A stretch of DNA of 64,000 nucleotides from Leuctra nigra (Eukaryota; Arthropoda; Insecta; Plecoptera; Leuctridae): assembly GCA_934045905.1 (NCBI GenBank), contig OW203769.1:13857705-13921704 (forward strand). Reading direction: 5' to 3'. Both the position numbers and the translations under genes were made by a program. Shown here piece after piece: positions 11,560 through 23,770 of this stretch. Position 1 is the stretch's first letter. Each line of letters starts with the position of its first letter. A model generated the notes under the pieces. It was not told the DNA's origin. It worked only from the letters and a program-made list of their open reading frames with translations, and searched no databases.

Positions 11560-12013
11560 TATACATTTATATTGAATTAAAATATGATCCACTCAATCAA
11601 CATAAAAGTATATGCATTTCTTCGAAATTTGAGAATAGCATCTAAGCACCCAGACATACTTCATTTCTGACAGTTATTAAAAATGTCAATAAGTGCATAT
11701 GTTTTTCACTGATTGGGATTAAAATTAGTAAAATAAGAGACATTGTTGGTCTTAAGGACCATGCAAAATATGAGTTTGATCAGATTTTTCGAAGACCATT
11801 TCATTTTTCAACCTCTCAGGAGATGTTTATTTAAATTTACACCAAAGAATGGATTTCAAAAAAATTTGGATATGCAAAAGAAAAGGTTGTCTGTACATGT
11901 GTGCAAAATTTCAGATCGATCGAAAAAACGGTGCAACTTCTATTGCTCCAGTTAACAGCAAAAAAAACAGAAGTCCGTGTCAAAGAGTCAAAAGGAGTCG
12001 CTCGCTCTATTAT
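11560..12013 (-). mobile_element. Truncated Helitron copy
   Basis: Its sequence (CACTCAATCAACATAAAAGT ... TGTGCAAAATTTCAGATCGATCG ... GTCGCTCGCTC) parallels the complete copy at 63070-63657. The CTAGGAAAACGC end is missing and the other end is degraded (CTCGCTCTATTATT). Confidence 0.65.
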
Positions 12014-12069
12014 TACGCAGCATTGTGCCCTAAAGCTGTACACAATATCACGTGACATTTCCACCCCCT

Positions 12070-12365
12070 ATCACTGCTTACGGGAGAAAGACAAGTCACG
12101 TGTTTGGATATGTTGGGAGAACGCAATGCTTCCTCTACCCAACTCTATGCGCGAATGTGCAGACACGCACCGCAAGAGTTGTGCTCTGAGGTGTTTAGAG
12201 GGCGGTGGTTGACTCGGAGTGTGGACACGCACAGTGCGTGCAGCGACAAGTGGCGGTTTCAAGAGTCAGGCACGAGGCCGTGTTGGTCCGTTCCCGTGTC
12301 AGATGCTTCACTTAGCAGAGCAATAGCAAGGGATGGTGATGCTTCAACTGTAAGCGTGATGATCT
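12070..12365 (+). repeat. Right part of the duplicated segment
   Basis: It is strongly similar to 18330-18640, including GTGGACACGCACAGTGCGTG, CAGCGACAAGTGGCGGT and CCGTGTTGGTCCGTTCCCGTG. One frame gives a shared peptide (SVDTHSACSDKW, then PCWSVPVSDA). Insertions between the copies break the frames differently, so coding is unlikely. It may be an old repeat family. Confidence 0.65.
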
Positions 12366-12748
12366 AGCACTGTTAGTGCACACATTACCTACTTACTGGA
12401 TACCGTTACAGTGTGACCAGGACTTCAGCCACACATTCAGCCATTCAGCTATACACATTTCTTTCTTATTTGGCTGATAAACCTATATTTTGGTACGGTA
12501 TCTTTATTCTAAAAGACGTTTTCTTTAAATTGAGACTATTTTCAATAATTTGTCATTGCTCTTGCGGTTTAAGGAGCAATTAAAGTACGATGTTCTGGGA
12601 GTGTTTCATCTCCCCCTGTGTTATCTTATGGGGTAATAATAACTTCAATCAAAAATATCAAATTGAGAGGCCGTGTCGATATATATCTATCCAACTAAAA
12701 TTTGCTCGCACAACGCAAGCCATAATTTCAATAATGTTTATACTTGAA

Positions 12749-12837
12749 TTTCTGACAGATGGAGCCTTTCTTATAATTTTCGGAGATACCCTTTATAGTT
12801 CAACCAATATATAAGAAAGGCTCCATCTGTCAGAAAT
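12749..12837. repeat. Small foldback MITE
   Basis: TTTCTGACAGATGGAGCCTT at the left is repeated inverted at the right end; the 89-bp unit is nearly palindromic apart from its loop. Confidence 0.75.
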
Positions 12838-13575
12838 CGTAGTATACCTACATAACATCGAAAGCCATGTCTTGCTCTTCGTGAGCTAATGTAATTTTGC
12901 TGGTTTGTCGATGCGGCCCTTCAATTATGTCATACGGTAGGGGAAATATATTTTGCGAGTTGTATGTATAATATGGTTTCAAGTAATGGAATATGGTTTC
13001 TTTGGTATGAATTACAAGAAATTCTCATTCCTATGACGGCCCTGGAACCCTCGTGGAAGCTGAATAATGTCGACTGGAATAATGTCGACTCACTCGTGTG
13101 ACAGGGTCTTTTCATGAAGTGGAATAATGTCGACTAAAAGTCGACGATATTCCAATAAAAGTACTTTATAATATTATCAACTGGAATTAAGTCAATTTTG
13201 AGTCGACCTTATTCCAGTGGAAAAGCGTCGACTAAAAGTCGACATAGTTCCAGATTTGGCACTTAAAATAAATTTTGATGAAGTGGAAGAAAGTCGACTC
13301 AAAAGTCGCTCTTATTCCAGTATCGTGAAAACACAGTCTTCGATTGTAAGAACGTCGACTCTCAGTCGACATTATTCCACTGGAATAATCTTGACTACAA
13401 GTCGACGTTCTTCCATTGGAATAATGTCGACTCCACTGACGTCACTAACGTATTCCACTGACGTCACACCTTGATTTGGCGCCATTTTTAAACGTGTTTA
13501 CGGTTCCCACAATTTAGTCTGATCTTTTTCTAACGCTGGACTTGTTTCAATGCAAAGCAACATTTCATTTCAGGA

Positions 13576-14040
13576 CTCGACTATTTTCACCGGTTGGTGG
13601 AAATAGCGTCAGAGGCTATTTTCATTGTGTGCACTCTTTTAAATATATTGTGTTTATTAAGAAGTTTATTTGTACAAATACATTTCGATTTTAAATGTAT
13701 TGTGTATTATTGATTATTCCCGAGTTTATTGCCTATTTATATTGTATGCGTCAGAGGCTATTTTCTTATTCTCACATTTTTATGTGTCAAAAAGTGTCAA
13801 AAAGTGTGGGATGAAAAATGGTAAAATAATAGAAAATGGTAGCAAATTTTGCCCAAACAAAATTTGAACTTGATCTGACCATTTTAGTTTATCTTCCAAT
13901 TAGAGGAGGATTTTTTTTATTCTAATTTTAACCAATGAACGGATTTTTAAAAAGAAAATGGGGTCTGCAAACAGAAAAGGTGGTCCGAACCCGTGTGCAC
14001 AATTTAGCTCGATTTGTGAAACGGTGTAACTTGCATTGCT
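13576..14040. other. Core of the GTCGAC element, left part
   Basis: AT-rich, with GCGTCAGAGGCTATTTTC repeated at about 13607 and 13748. From about 13850 it carries Helitron-like interior sequence (TTTAACCAATGAACGGATTT, GTGTGCACAATTTAGCTCGA). Confidence 0.5.
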
Positions 14041-14475
14041 CCGGATGCGAGAATGGAAACGACAAAGAGTTGCTTATGGGAGAAGCGGCTATTCCACTGA
14101 TATGCTCCGCTGCGCTGTTGAATGCGCGTAAGCGTGTATATTATGAACCAATCAGATATCGCAGACCCAATAGCTCAGTTGGTAAAGCATTGGCCTGTGG
14201 TGCAAAAGAACATCGGTTCGAATCCTGCCGCGGTCTCTCTTTTTATATTGCATTTTTCACAAGTTTTAATTCTGCCTAACCATAGAGTTATTTTTTATTT
14301 TAAGTTGCCCAGCTTAATTTTTCTCAAGTTAGAATTTGTCTACCCATAGAGAGTTTTATTCCCGAGGCTGCCCAGTAAAACGTATGCGCATTCTAACTGC
14401 ACAGCAAAGCAAATCAGCTCAATCAGCTGCTTCTCCCATAAGCAACTCTTTGTCGTTTCCATTCTCGCCTCCGGC
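14041..14475 (+). repeat. tRNA-derived repeat inside ~50-bp inverted arms
   Basis: Arms containing GAGAATGGAAACGACAAAGA lie at about 14048 and, inverted, at about 14450-14470. Between them, 14165-14238 resembles a tRNA: A-box-like TAGCTCAGTTGGTAAAGC, anticodon-position GTG (His-like), B-box GGTTCGAATCC. The T-stem pairs poorly, so this is a SINE head or pseudogene. The right flank (AGTTTTATTCC.GAGGCTGCC) recurs inverted at about 39870-39990. Confidence 0.6.
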
Positions 14476-14637
14476 GAGCAAACAAAACAAAAAGAAACAT
14501 AAAATTACAAATAAAAATTCTCAAGTTTCAATGAAAAACAAAAACAAAAACAAATACTTTTATGAGAATGTAGGTTTCTTTGGAAAACTTCCATGGAGTC
14601 AGGATGATATGAAGGGATGTGTGTTGTGAAAAATATC

Positions 14638-14710
14638 TGACCGAACCGGGACTCGAACCCGGGACCTCTCACTTGCCGGGCGAGAGCTCTACCAACTGAG
14701 CTACCCGATC
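14638..14710 (-). tRNA. tRNA-Ala(GGC)-like unit, probably a SINE head
   Basis: It folds as a full cloverleaf: acceptor GATCGGG with TTCGGTC (three wobbles), D-stem GCTC/GAGC, anticodon stem CTCGC/GTGAG, T-stem CCGGG/CCCGG. Position 33 is C instead of the invariant T, which argues against a functional tRNA. Flanking GATATTTTTCACAAC belongs to a repeat. It lies head to head with the next unit, 2 nt apart. Confidence 0.55.
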
Positions 14711-14712
14711 GG

Positions 14713-14785
14713 ACTCGGGTAGCTCAGTTGGTAGAGCTCTCGCCCGGCAAGTGAGAGGTCCCGGGTTCGAGCCCCGGTTCGGTCA
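14713..14785 (+). tRNA. tRNA-Ala(GGC)-like unit, mirror copy
   Basis: Inverted twin of 14638-14710; the two form an almost perfect palindrome extending about 60 bp further on each side (ATCCCTTCATAT flanks). The acceptor 5' strand reads ACTCGGG, which pairs worse than the twin. Internal A and B boxes (TAGCTCAGTTGG, GGTTCGAGCCC) are intact, so Pol III initiation is possible. Confidence 0.55.
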
Positions 14786-14939
14786 GATATTTTTCACAAC
14801 ACACATCCCTTCATATCAAATACTTTTATGTTGATTGAGTGGAACATATTTCAATTCAATAAGGATGTTGTTGCAATTAATATATTAATTAGATAAAAGA
14901 TTAATTGCCGTCTATTGACATGCAAATAAACGTCCGTCT

Positions 14940-15108
14940 AAACAGGCAAACCGTCTATACAGGCAAATGCTGGGAGGTAACCTACTAATAGGCCACGACC
15001 GTCTCCTTCCCACCATCCATCCTTACCTACTCTTCACCATCATCTCCCAATCATCATCATAATCATTCATCCGTCGCCATTAGCCTCTCTGCAGAACAGT
15101 GCGATGTC
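14940..15108 (+). mobile_element. 5'-truncated SINE copy
   Basis: CAGGCAAATGCTGGGAGGTA through CTCTGCAGAACAGTGCGA matches the body of the tRNA-headed SINE at 54081-54355. The tRNA head is missing. Confidence 0.7.
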
Positions 15109-15689
15109 AAGGGAATTCAAGTGATACCACGTGACTATAAGCATGTAAATCACGATATTTGCCTAAAAGGAAGAAGATAAAAGGAAGAAAATGAATTTTC
15201 CTCATTATATAAGTGATTCTATATACCACTTGACCTTTTTTTACCTCCAATATTTCCGTCCCGATTTTTTTTTTACATGAAATATTGCTTTGCATTGAAA
15301 CAAGTCCAGCGTTAGAATAAGCTCAGACTATAAATTGTGGGAACCGTAAACACGTTTAAAAATGGCGCCATATCAAGGTGTGACGTCAGTGGAATACGTT
15401 AGTGACGTCAGTGGAGTCGACATTATCCCAATGGAAGAACGTTGACTTGTAGTCGAGATTATTCCAGTGGAATAATGTCGACTGAGAGTCGACGTTCTTC
15501 CAATCGAGGACTGTGTTTTCACGATACTGGAATAAGAGCGACTTTTGAGTCGACTTCCTTCCACTTTATCAAAATTTATTTAAAGTGCCAAATCTGGAAG
15601 TATGTCGACTTTTAGTCGACATTATTCCACTTCATGAAAAGACCCTGTCACACGAGTGAGTCGACATTATTCCAGTCGACATTATTCAA

Positions 15690-16263
15690 GCGTCCCGAAC
15701 CCTCCTATGTAAAGTGATGCCCTCTTCTTCAAGCATTAAGACCCCCCTTCAAAGTGAAAATTGTCATATTTATGGATGTGTTATACATGATCAAGGAAAT
15801 CTTCCGCGAAAATTGAGATAATTTCATTATCTTTGCGTCAGAATAATGTTGAAAGATCGACGAATCTATCTACATTATTGTTTTAATCGAATAATTATTA
15901 TTTGCTTACCCCCAAATTTACAAACAACCCTTACATTTTAGAAAAACTAGGTTTTTTAGTGATTTATTGCGTCTCTCACAGAACGAGTATCAACATTTCG
16001 CAAATGGCCGGCCTCAAGAGACATCTTTTGGGAATCTACATAAAAAAATCAGGTCAATCGGAGACATATAGACCGGACAATATTTGATTAAGTATTCGAT
16101 TATCTTGGGCAATTCTGACGAACTGGAAGGAAGCTCTATTACACTGATAGCTAAATTTTTGACTTGCTCTCTCCGTGAAAAACTCACTTAAGGCCGATGC
16201 ACAATTCACGCAGACGGACGACGCGGACGGACGACGGAGACGGATACGATGACATGACATGAC
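15690..16263. other. Non-coding stretch
   Basis: No gene is recognised. Low-complexity GACGGACGACG repeats lie at 16211-16248, followed by GACAT repeats at 16250-16270. Confidence 0.4.
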
Positions 16264-16490
16264 ATGACATGTATTGAACCTTTATCTACATTTTCATCGC
16301 TTACTGTCATAATTGCTCCTACTATGTGGTCAGCATTTGTCGGGCACGAAAACGCTCCGTTTCTCGTCCGTCTCTCGTCCGTCTCTCACACGGAGCGTTT
16401 TCGTTCCCGACAAATGCTGGCTGACCACAGGAGCAAAGTAAGGACAGTAGCTAAGCGATGAAAATGTAGATAAAGATTCAATACATGTCA
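16264..16490. repeat. Foldback MITE, ~227 bp
   Basis: ATGACATGTATTGAA at the left and its inverse at the right bound arms of about 95 bp (TAGATAAAGATTCAATACAT; ACACGGAGCGTTTTCGT). The centre is CTCGTCCGTCTCTCGTCCGT. Confidence 0.8.
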
Positions 16491-16497
16491 TTTACTA

Positions 16498-17953
16498 TTA
16501 GTGAGGGCTGTTAGCACATACATTTGCCAAAATAGTGCAAAATGTGATACTAATTTTTCCTTTGGCAGTCTTATAGGAAATTTTCCGCTCTTTCATAATT
16601 TCGATATCCTCAAAAAATCGGGTGGTAATTTTGGGCCCCAGGGCTGTCCAAAGTGCCAAAAAGTGTGTATTTCATTGAAATTATAAAACTTTTGTAAATT
16701 TATTGTTCTTGTATAATAAACGATGTGTCAGGAACGTAAGATAAAAAAATAAAAATTCTAGGCCTAACGAAAGTTGTATTTATTCAAGAAATTAAATATG
16801 TCGGCGAGTAAGCTCTAAAATAGCCGCCATTTTCAGGGAATTCGTGTTTCAAGGTTGCAGTTGCTTATGTATGTTCATATTATGGACTTTTAACTTAAAA
16901 ATCTATGGGTCACGAAATTAACCCTTTGGGGGGTGGGGGGTGGAGCCCTAAAGGTTTCGATGTGTATACAATAGCCCACACTAGCTAGATAAAAATGGTT
17001 CCATGCACATACTAAAAAAAAAAAAAATGATCTCTTCAAAAAAAAAACGAGAACTCAAAATAATGCCGCCATCTTGGATAAAAAGAGCTTATATTTCTTT
17101 TTTGTCAATTTCAGTACGTTCTCCATACAATACGAAAAAGTTTATTTGACATAAAATATAGCACTAATTCTAATAAAGACATTTGTAATTTGCATATTCT
17201 ATGTATCTCCAACCGTTCTCCCTAAAACTTCATTTGTGTGTTGATAAAATGTCACAAGATAGGGATTTTAACATGTAATTTTAGTTCAGGAGGCGGTAAC
17301 TCAATACCTTTGCAGTGAACAGGGGATGAGCAAAGTAGCCAATTTATCATCATTTTTCAACTGCTGTGCGCAAAATAACGAAATATAAACGCGTCTCATC
17401 CAAGATGGCGGCATAATTTTGGGATCTCGTGATTTTTTCGAACAGAGCACAGTTTTATTAGTGTGTGCAAGAAATTATTAGTCTCTATCTACTATGGATT
17501 ATTTTACACACATCGAAACCTTTAGGTCTCCACCCCCCACCCCCAAAGGGTTAATTTCGCGATCCATCGATTTTTAAGTTAAATGTCCATAATATGAACA
17601 TACATAAGCAACTGCAACCTTGAAACACGAATTCCCTGAAAATGGCGGCTATTTTAGAGCTTACTCGCCGACATCTTTAATTTCTTGAATAAATACAACT
17701 TAGAATTTTGATTTTTTTATCGTACGTTCCTGACACATCGTTTATTATACAAGAACAATAAATTTACAAAAGTTTTATAATTTCACTGAAATACACACTT
17801 TTTGGCACTTTGGACAGCCCTGGGGCCCAAAATGGCCGCCCGATTTTTTGAGGATATCGAAATTATGAAAGAGCGGAAAATTTCCTATAAGACTGCCAAA
17901 GGAAAAATTTGTATCACATTTTGCACTATTTTTGTGCTTACATCCCTCACTAT
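16498..17953. mobile_element. hAT-like element with 8-bp duplication
   Basis: The flanking ATTTACTA at 16490-16497 and 17954-17961 is an exact 8-bp duplication. Termini are (T/A)TAGTGAGGG. Inverted arms span several hundred bases each, with a CAAAAGTTTTATAATTTC block and a GGGGCCCAAAAT block. An 8-bp duplication is typical of hAT and P superfamilies; assignment to hAT is inference. No transposase ORF. The insertion lies in the duplicated segment that resumes at 17954. Confidence 0.72.
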
Positions 17954-18645
17954 ATTTACTAATTTATCATCATAAATACCTGAACTAAATACCTGTAGAA
18001 ACCTAATATTTATATTGTCTAATTATATTGAATACTAAACACTACATTTGAAGGATTTACAAGGGAATAACGCTGTAAGTCCATTTTTTGAACAAATTAG
18101 TTTACGCGGTGTCATCTTGCAGTGCAAAAAACCGCCCTGCGAGGCAAAAATTGGGAGTTATTTGTTGTAATTTGAGCAGTTAAGCATCTCAGAATCGATT
18201 TTAAAATGTTTATATTCGAAAAAGTGCCCTGCGGGGCTAAAACTGGGCATGCCCCTCTGCCGCATGTCGCAATCGCCCCTACGATGAAAGTAGTTCCTAC
18301 GCGCCTGCCACCCTTAAATACTGCAGCGCTTACGGGTGAAAGCCATGGTCACGTGACATTTGGTCTGATATGGGACAGCGCAATGCCTCCTCTACCCGAC
18401 TATAAGGCTCGAAGGTGCAGACACGCACCGCAAGAGAATTGTGATCGGAGGTGTTCAACTCGACTCGGAGTGTGGACACGCACAGTGCGTGCAGCGACAA
18501 GTGGCGGTGTCGAGAGTCATGGCGTTCAGGCACGGGGCCGTGTTGGTCCGTTCCCGTGTCAGATGCTATGCTTCACTTAGCAGCAATAGCAAGGGATGGT
18601 GATGATTGTGAAGCGATCATGTCTTTTGGTTCTTCTCAACCTTAA
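17954..18645 (+). repeat. Second copy of the duplicated segment
   Basis: About 17970-18125 matches 11265-11440 and 18330-18640 matches 12070-12365. The middle (18130-18330) has no Helitron, unlike the first copy. No convincing gene. Confidence 0.68.
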
Positions 18646-19104
18646 CTAATTATCAGTTATCATGTAGACAACATATCTAGTGTCTAGTGATTGTAGGCAG
18701 CAGGCGATCTGTGACTAGATTTTTCTTGTAATACAAACAATATTTTATGAACAGCTGAGTTAGCTCAACTTGGAGTCCTGAACTATTTCCATTGTTAGAA
18801 TCATCTCCATTATTAGTTCCTCCAGACTCCAGTTGCGAGAACTAGGAGTAGGTACAGTCGTAGAAATAAGATCGTTGTACTCTGCTTCTCTCTGACCCAT
18901 TTCATAAACATGTTTTATATAGAGCAGAGAGAGAGAGAGAGAGAAATAGAGTACAACCAAATAATTTCCATTCTTGTTCATGAAATACTGGATTTAAAAC
19001 TGAAATTTAGAGATTTTTTTTTCTTTTACATAATTTCACATGCAGTTCGACATGCAGGAGAAGTTTTTTTGCTCAGTGGGTAGTACCTGAAAAAGAGAAG
19101 AAAA
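18646..19104. other. Non-coding stretch with (GA)n
   Basis: A GA microsatellite lies at about 18925-18944. No gene or mobile element is recognised. Confidence 0.5.
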
Positions 19105-20260
19105 TCTAGTGGAGCGGTCGCTCCACCCAGCCAAGTCGTACTATACACTCACAGTCACTCAACATACCGTAAATGCCTAATAAACTGAGGAGCAGACCAA
19201 ACACTTTTACTGTAAGCAACAACATGGCATTTTCGGCCTACTGGATCTCAAAATTGGTAAATCTCACATTGTTGCGAAATATCTTAATTTCGAGCTATGG
19301 CCCACCCCACTACATATACCAAATTTGGGAACAATAGGTTATGCCATTTGCGCGCTAGAGGACCGAGAAAACAGTGAAATTACACCACTTTCTGATTCTG
19401 AAGATGATGATGATTCTGATGATATCACGAAACGTCGCTATCACCGCCACAGCCTAAACGGCTGAACCGATCGACCTGAAATTTTTACCACATGTGCACT
19501 TTTGGCGTCTGAGGTGCCTTTTTATAAAACCAACCGGAAGCCGCCATTTTGAAACCGGAAGTGACGTCATAACTCAAAAACGTCTGGACCGATTAGAACG
19601 AAATTAGCGCCATTCGATTTAGATGGTCATCTATATGAAGTATCAATAAAAAAAATATTATTTTCTTATTTTCTAAACCGGAAGTGACGTCATAAATACG
19701 CAATATTTAACTTATTTCAACAAATTATACTTAAAATACGTACATAATTAACTTACATTGTAACATAGACAATACAATTTATATATTCAAGGTAGCAGTG
19801 TTCTCGGCCGCCATTCCTGAAACCGGAAGTGACGTCATATATCTAAAACGCCTGTACCGATTGCAACTGAACTAGCTCCTGCGTATTCATTCTGCTATTT
19901 ATTTGAAAAATCAATTGTGAAAAATGAATAAATAAATTAATGGTACCGGAAATGGCGGCAGGAACCACTAAATGAAACCGGAAGTGACGTCATATATTAC
20001 AAACGGCATGACCGATTTTACGGAAATATAGGGATTAGGAATTCAGATGGTCGTTCATGAAGGTATCAACTAGATAAAACTAGATTGTTTTCTTATTACC
20101 TATACCGGAATTCGGCCGCTATTTCAAAACCGGAAGTGACGTCATGTATCGAAAACGGCTGGATCGATTATAACGAAACTTAAGCTATTCTTCTTGGATA
20201 ATCATTTTCATCTTATACCAAACGCAACTTTTCATAGTAACCAAATCGGTTGAGGCGTAT
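19105..20260. repeat. Inverted copy of the repeat family at 1-1438
   Basis: It starts with the hairpin GTGGAGCGGTCGCTCCAC. AAACCGGAAGTGACGTCAT then recurs at about 19552, 19675, 19820, 19975 and 20128. The segment 19240-19370 matches 1200-1330 inverted. Confidence 0.7.
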
Positions 20261-20334
20261 TTTTTTAAAGAAATTAGTCCCTGCTCGGACATGTGCTACA
20301 AGCTGTATGAATAAACTAACAAAAGAAGTGATAT

Positions 20335-21458
20335 CCCAGAAAAAACACTCCGTGTAAAAATACCAGCCAAGTCTCTTTAACTATAAAAAAAAATAGAAGA
20401 AATCTAAAAATTCAGCACTGAAAAGGAGTGATATCAAAAAAGGAGCCAAGTCAACGAATTTTCCAAATTTTAATCGTACCATTGAAATAAAAATATCAAC
20501 CCCCGAGAAATACTTAAAAAAAGGACTTGGCGCATCGTTTTTTTAAAGACATTTTTCTATTCTTAAGCTTATGCCACTCACATACTACGTAGTTCAGAAA
20601 TGCCTAGAAAAATTGGGACAAAACTTTCAAATTAAATATTGAACATTCTGTAAAATATTTTAAATTTAAATATAAGTACGCAAAGAAACATAGCATTGTC
20701 TTACAAGCAATAAATACAGAACAGTTGTGTTTGTGATTGGTAGGTACCTATAGTTTTGTGGGTACATCAACATACCTACTACAGCATTATACTTTGAACC
20801 TTCTCGCCGTGTAATTAATTGCTATTAATTAACATTTTATACCAAAAAAATTCATAAATTACATAACGTATTACTTTAGATAAAAATCTAGTCAGTAATT
20901 ATTTGAGCAGCATGGCTCAGTGCACTAGTCACTTATACAAATCTCATTGACGGCCTTCTTGTAATGAGCGCTTTCGCTATTTCCCTCAGTCACGATATTG
21001 AGAAGTATGATTGATTAATATGACCCTAGAAATAGTGGCAATAACGAATAGACTAGGCCGCTTCCGTTTATTCGTTATTCGTTTATCCGTTTATTTCCTC
21101 TGAATATTGACAAAATACCAAAACTGCCAGTAGGTAAGAGTACTAGTTATATTAAAACGTAGTATGATTCGTCGATAATGAATGTGATATACTCAGGAAA
21201 ATATACTTGTAGAGTTCTTCCTATACTTTTAGGATAGAAAAGTGTCTTTAAAAAAACGATGCGCCAAGTCCTTTTTTTAAGTATTTCTCGGGGGTTGATA
21301 TTTTTATTTCAATGGTACGATTAAAATTTGGAAAATTCGTTGACTTGGCTCCTTTTTTGATATCACTCCTTTTCAGTGCTGAATTTTTAGATTTCGTCTA
21401 TTTTTTTTATAGTTAAAGAGACTTGGCTGGTATTTTTACACGGAGTGTTTTTTCTGGG
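20335..21458. mobile_element. DNA transposon-like element with ~230-bp inverted repeats
   Basis: The arms 20335-20570 and about 21230-21458 are near-identical inverted copies. They begin CCCAGAAAAAACACTCC and end near GATGCGCCAAGTCC. The core is non-coding. No clear target duplication is seen. Confidence 0.75.
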
Positions 21459-22645
21459 TTGTACCTACTCGAAACGTTGTCAATAAACGTTATTATGTCA
21501 AAACAGTCGTTCTCTAAAGAGATTATTGATCATGATATCTATTTACGTTATTAAAATCAATAGACCTGGAACACGTACAGAACTGCATTTTAAATGTTTG
21601 AAACAGCAGAGCTAAGTAGGTATATAATTTTTAATTTTAAATGTTTTCTATTTGCATCAATCATTCCTAAAATATATTTAAATCGATTAATTTTGTATAT
21701 TTCTTCATCAACCCCCAATATACTTTTGGCATCTGATTATTCCTTGCTCCTATAAATTTATTGTGACACCATTTTTGAAACGAAAGTGACGGGACGTCAT
21801 ATATATATATGGAGTGTCAAGAGAACCAGTATTATTTTTTTTAACTGAAAAATATTAAATTGGATAAATTGTTAAACAGATTTGTATGAAATCTGTCAAA
21901 AAATTTCGTTCCTCGAATCTCAATTTTAAAAAGTTTAAAGGGCGACAACTGTCAGTCAGAATACGAAAAATTACTATCATTTCATCTTGTCATGTTAATA
22001 GATAATTGATAAGTGCAAATGTGCCAACGGTATTGTAATAATTGATAATAATTATTGACTGTATTGCATATTAGTTCACATGAGATTTGTCTTATGGTAT
22101 CACCATTCTTTGAGCAGACTGTAATAGATATTTAATGTGTTGTGTTATGATGATGCATGAAATTGTTTAGTTTATAGCTATTTTATTACTATTTCAAGTG
22201 TCAGCAAGCGCTTAGTGTAAACAATTTGGGTCCAGTTACAGAGAGTGGGAGTGAGATCTGCAGGAATGTACCTTCTGTCCTAAAAATATGGAACCTTCTT
22301 GGTGTATAAAACAGTAGCGATTTGTTTTTATATTTATTTGCAGCTAAACGGTCCAATTCACAGAAAATTTTGGAAGAGATAAAATGAAGAAAACACTCCT
22401 ATTTATATCTAGAGCTTCTTTTATATCTATCTATTTTGGTTCTCCTACGTTCCCAATAGACATTTTGCGTCCAGCTTATTCCTTATGGGACTAAAACTCT
22501 TTGCACACTTTCGATTAAAATCACGTTTTTCGACTTGCTGCTCTCACTGTCACAACCGGATTGGTACCTTCTCATATGTCTTACAGATGTTAATAGTTTG
22601 ATGTGTAATTATGGTAAAATTTTAATTTCTGACTGTTGCCCCCCT
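21459..22645. other. AT-rich non-coding DNA
   Basis: A short (AT)n run lies at about 21799-21810. No gene is recognised. Confidence 0.4.
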
Positions 22646-22649
22646 TTAA

Positions 22650-23297
22650 GGTGGCTGTATATCACGTGACTTTTTAACCAAAAAGCTACACATTTTCTAT
22701 TGGATTTTCTATTTTTTCTATTTTTCTATTTTAGTATATCAAAGACTTCTCCCTCATCAGATAAGTTAGGACACATCTGTTGGAACATATCTACGCAGAA
22801 AAGATCTGCGAAAATAACATATTAGATGATTTTACTTCCTTGCACCTAAAAATTCTCAAATCAAGACCTGAAGTTGAAGGAAATTCTACGAGTTGCCAAG
22901 AACAGCAAACATTACTCTAATAAAAAGGCATATATGCATCACAAACCTGACGCAATGTCAGAATATATAACATGCGCTCTTTCTTCCTCTTTCCAACGAA
23001 ATGTTGAGATATTAATTATATCCACTATTATGAATGTAATGTTTAAACGAACAACACTTGGTTTTGACAGTCTTCACACGCGTATGTATACACGATATTT
23101 GTATTGTTTTTATTATTAAAATCACTGCAAAATTAAATAATATTGACTGCAAATATTGATAAGCTCCAGTATGCAGTGAATTTCCTTCATAAATCACCTT
23201 GGAATACTCAACATGAACGATGTAAGGTATGTACTCATAGGTAACTATTTCTTTTGATCGGATGTAGAGAAATAAAGTCACGTGATATACAGCCACC
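22650..23297. mobile_element. TTAA-flanked MITE (piggyBac-type target)
   Basis: TTAA flanks both ends (22646-22649, 23298-23301). The inverted termini are GGTGGCTGTATATCACGTGA, about 25 bp each. The TTAA duplication suggests mobilisation by a piggyBac-like transposase. The core holds no transposase. Confidence 0.72.
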
Positions 23298-23301
23298 TTA
23301 A

Positions 23302-23770
23302 GTGTAAGAAAATTTAAATTAACTGTACATATCTCATGTACCTATCTACTCTATATTTGGATATTGATGAAGATGATGCAATAACGAAATGATATTGAGA
23401 ATTTCAACGCAAAGATAATATCACTGAGCCACCTTAACCGATAACATCTACTTTTTGATAACTATGAAGATGCAATCACGCTATGGAAGCTGCTGAGTGT
23501 ACTCGAGGTATCAGATGATACGCTGGCGCTGCACTTGGTTGTTGTGATTGTGAAGGTCGGCCGGTGTTGCGCTTGCAACACTGGACAGGTCTCCATGATG
23601 TGACGTCATGGGGGTGTTGAGTGGCGTGTGGTGAGTGTAAGTGACGGTTTAGTGACATTCACCGCATCAGGAGAGGACAGAGTGAAGAGACGTATTCTAA
23701 GCTAGTTCAAGTAGCATCGCTTATCATCATCTGTTGATATCCTATACTTAGCACAGATTGTACACCAGAG
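23302..23770 (+). promoter_or_regulatory. Presumed promoter and 5' UTR region of the NACHT/ankyrin gene
   Basis: It lies between the TTAA element and the first ATG. Locally GC-richer DNA with TGACGTCATG (CRE-like) at about 23600. No TATA box is evident. The transcription start cannot be placed. Confidence 0.3.

Larger units (their letters stand above)
13061..15689. mobile_element. GTCGAC-rich long inverted-repeat element
   Basis: The left arm (about 13061-13575) and right arm (about 15280-15689) are inverted copies. They are built of repeats around GGAATAATGTCGACT and its complement, so each arm is itself full of small palindromes. Both arms include ACACGAGTGAGTCGAC and a TGACGTCA-containing segment. 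The 1.7-kb core contains tRNA-derived units and other repeats. No transposase is seen. The family is unknown to me. Confidence 0.75.

Noticed and set aside
14713..14785. Functional tRNA-Ala gene
   Set aside because: C at position 33, weak acceptor stem and repeat flanks point to a SINE head; kept only as tRNA-like.
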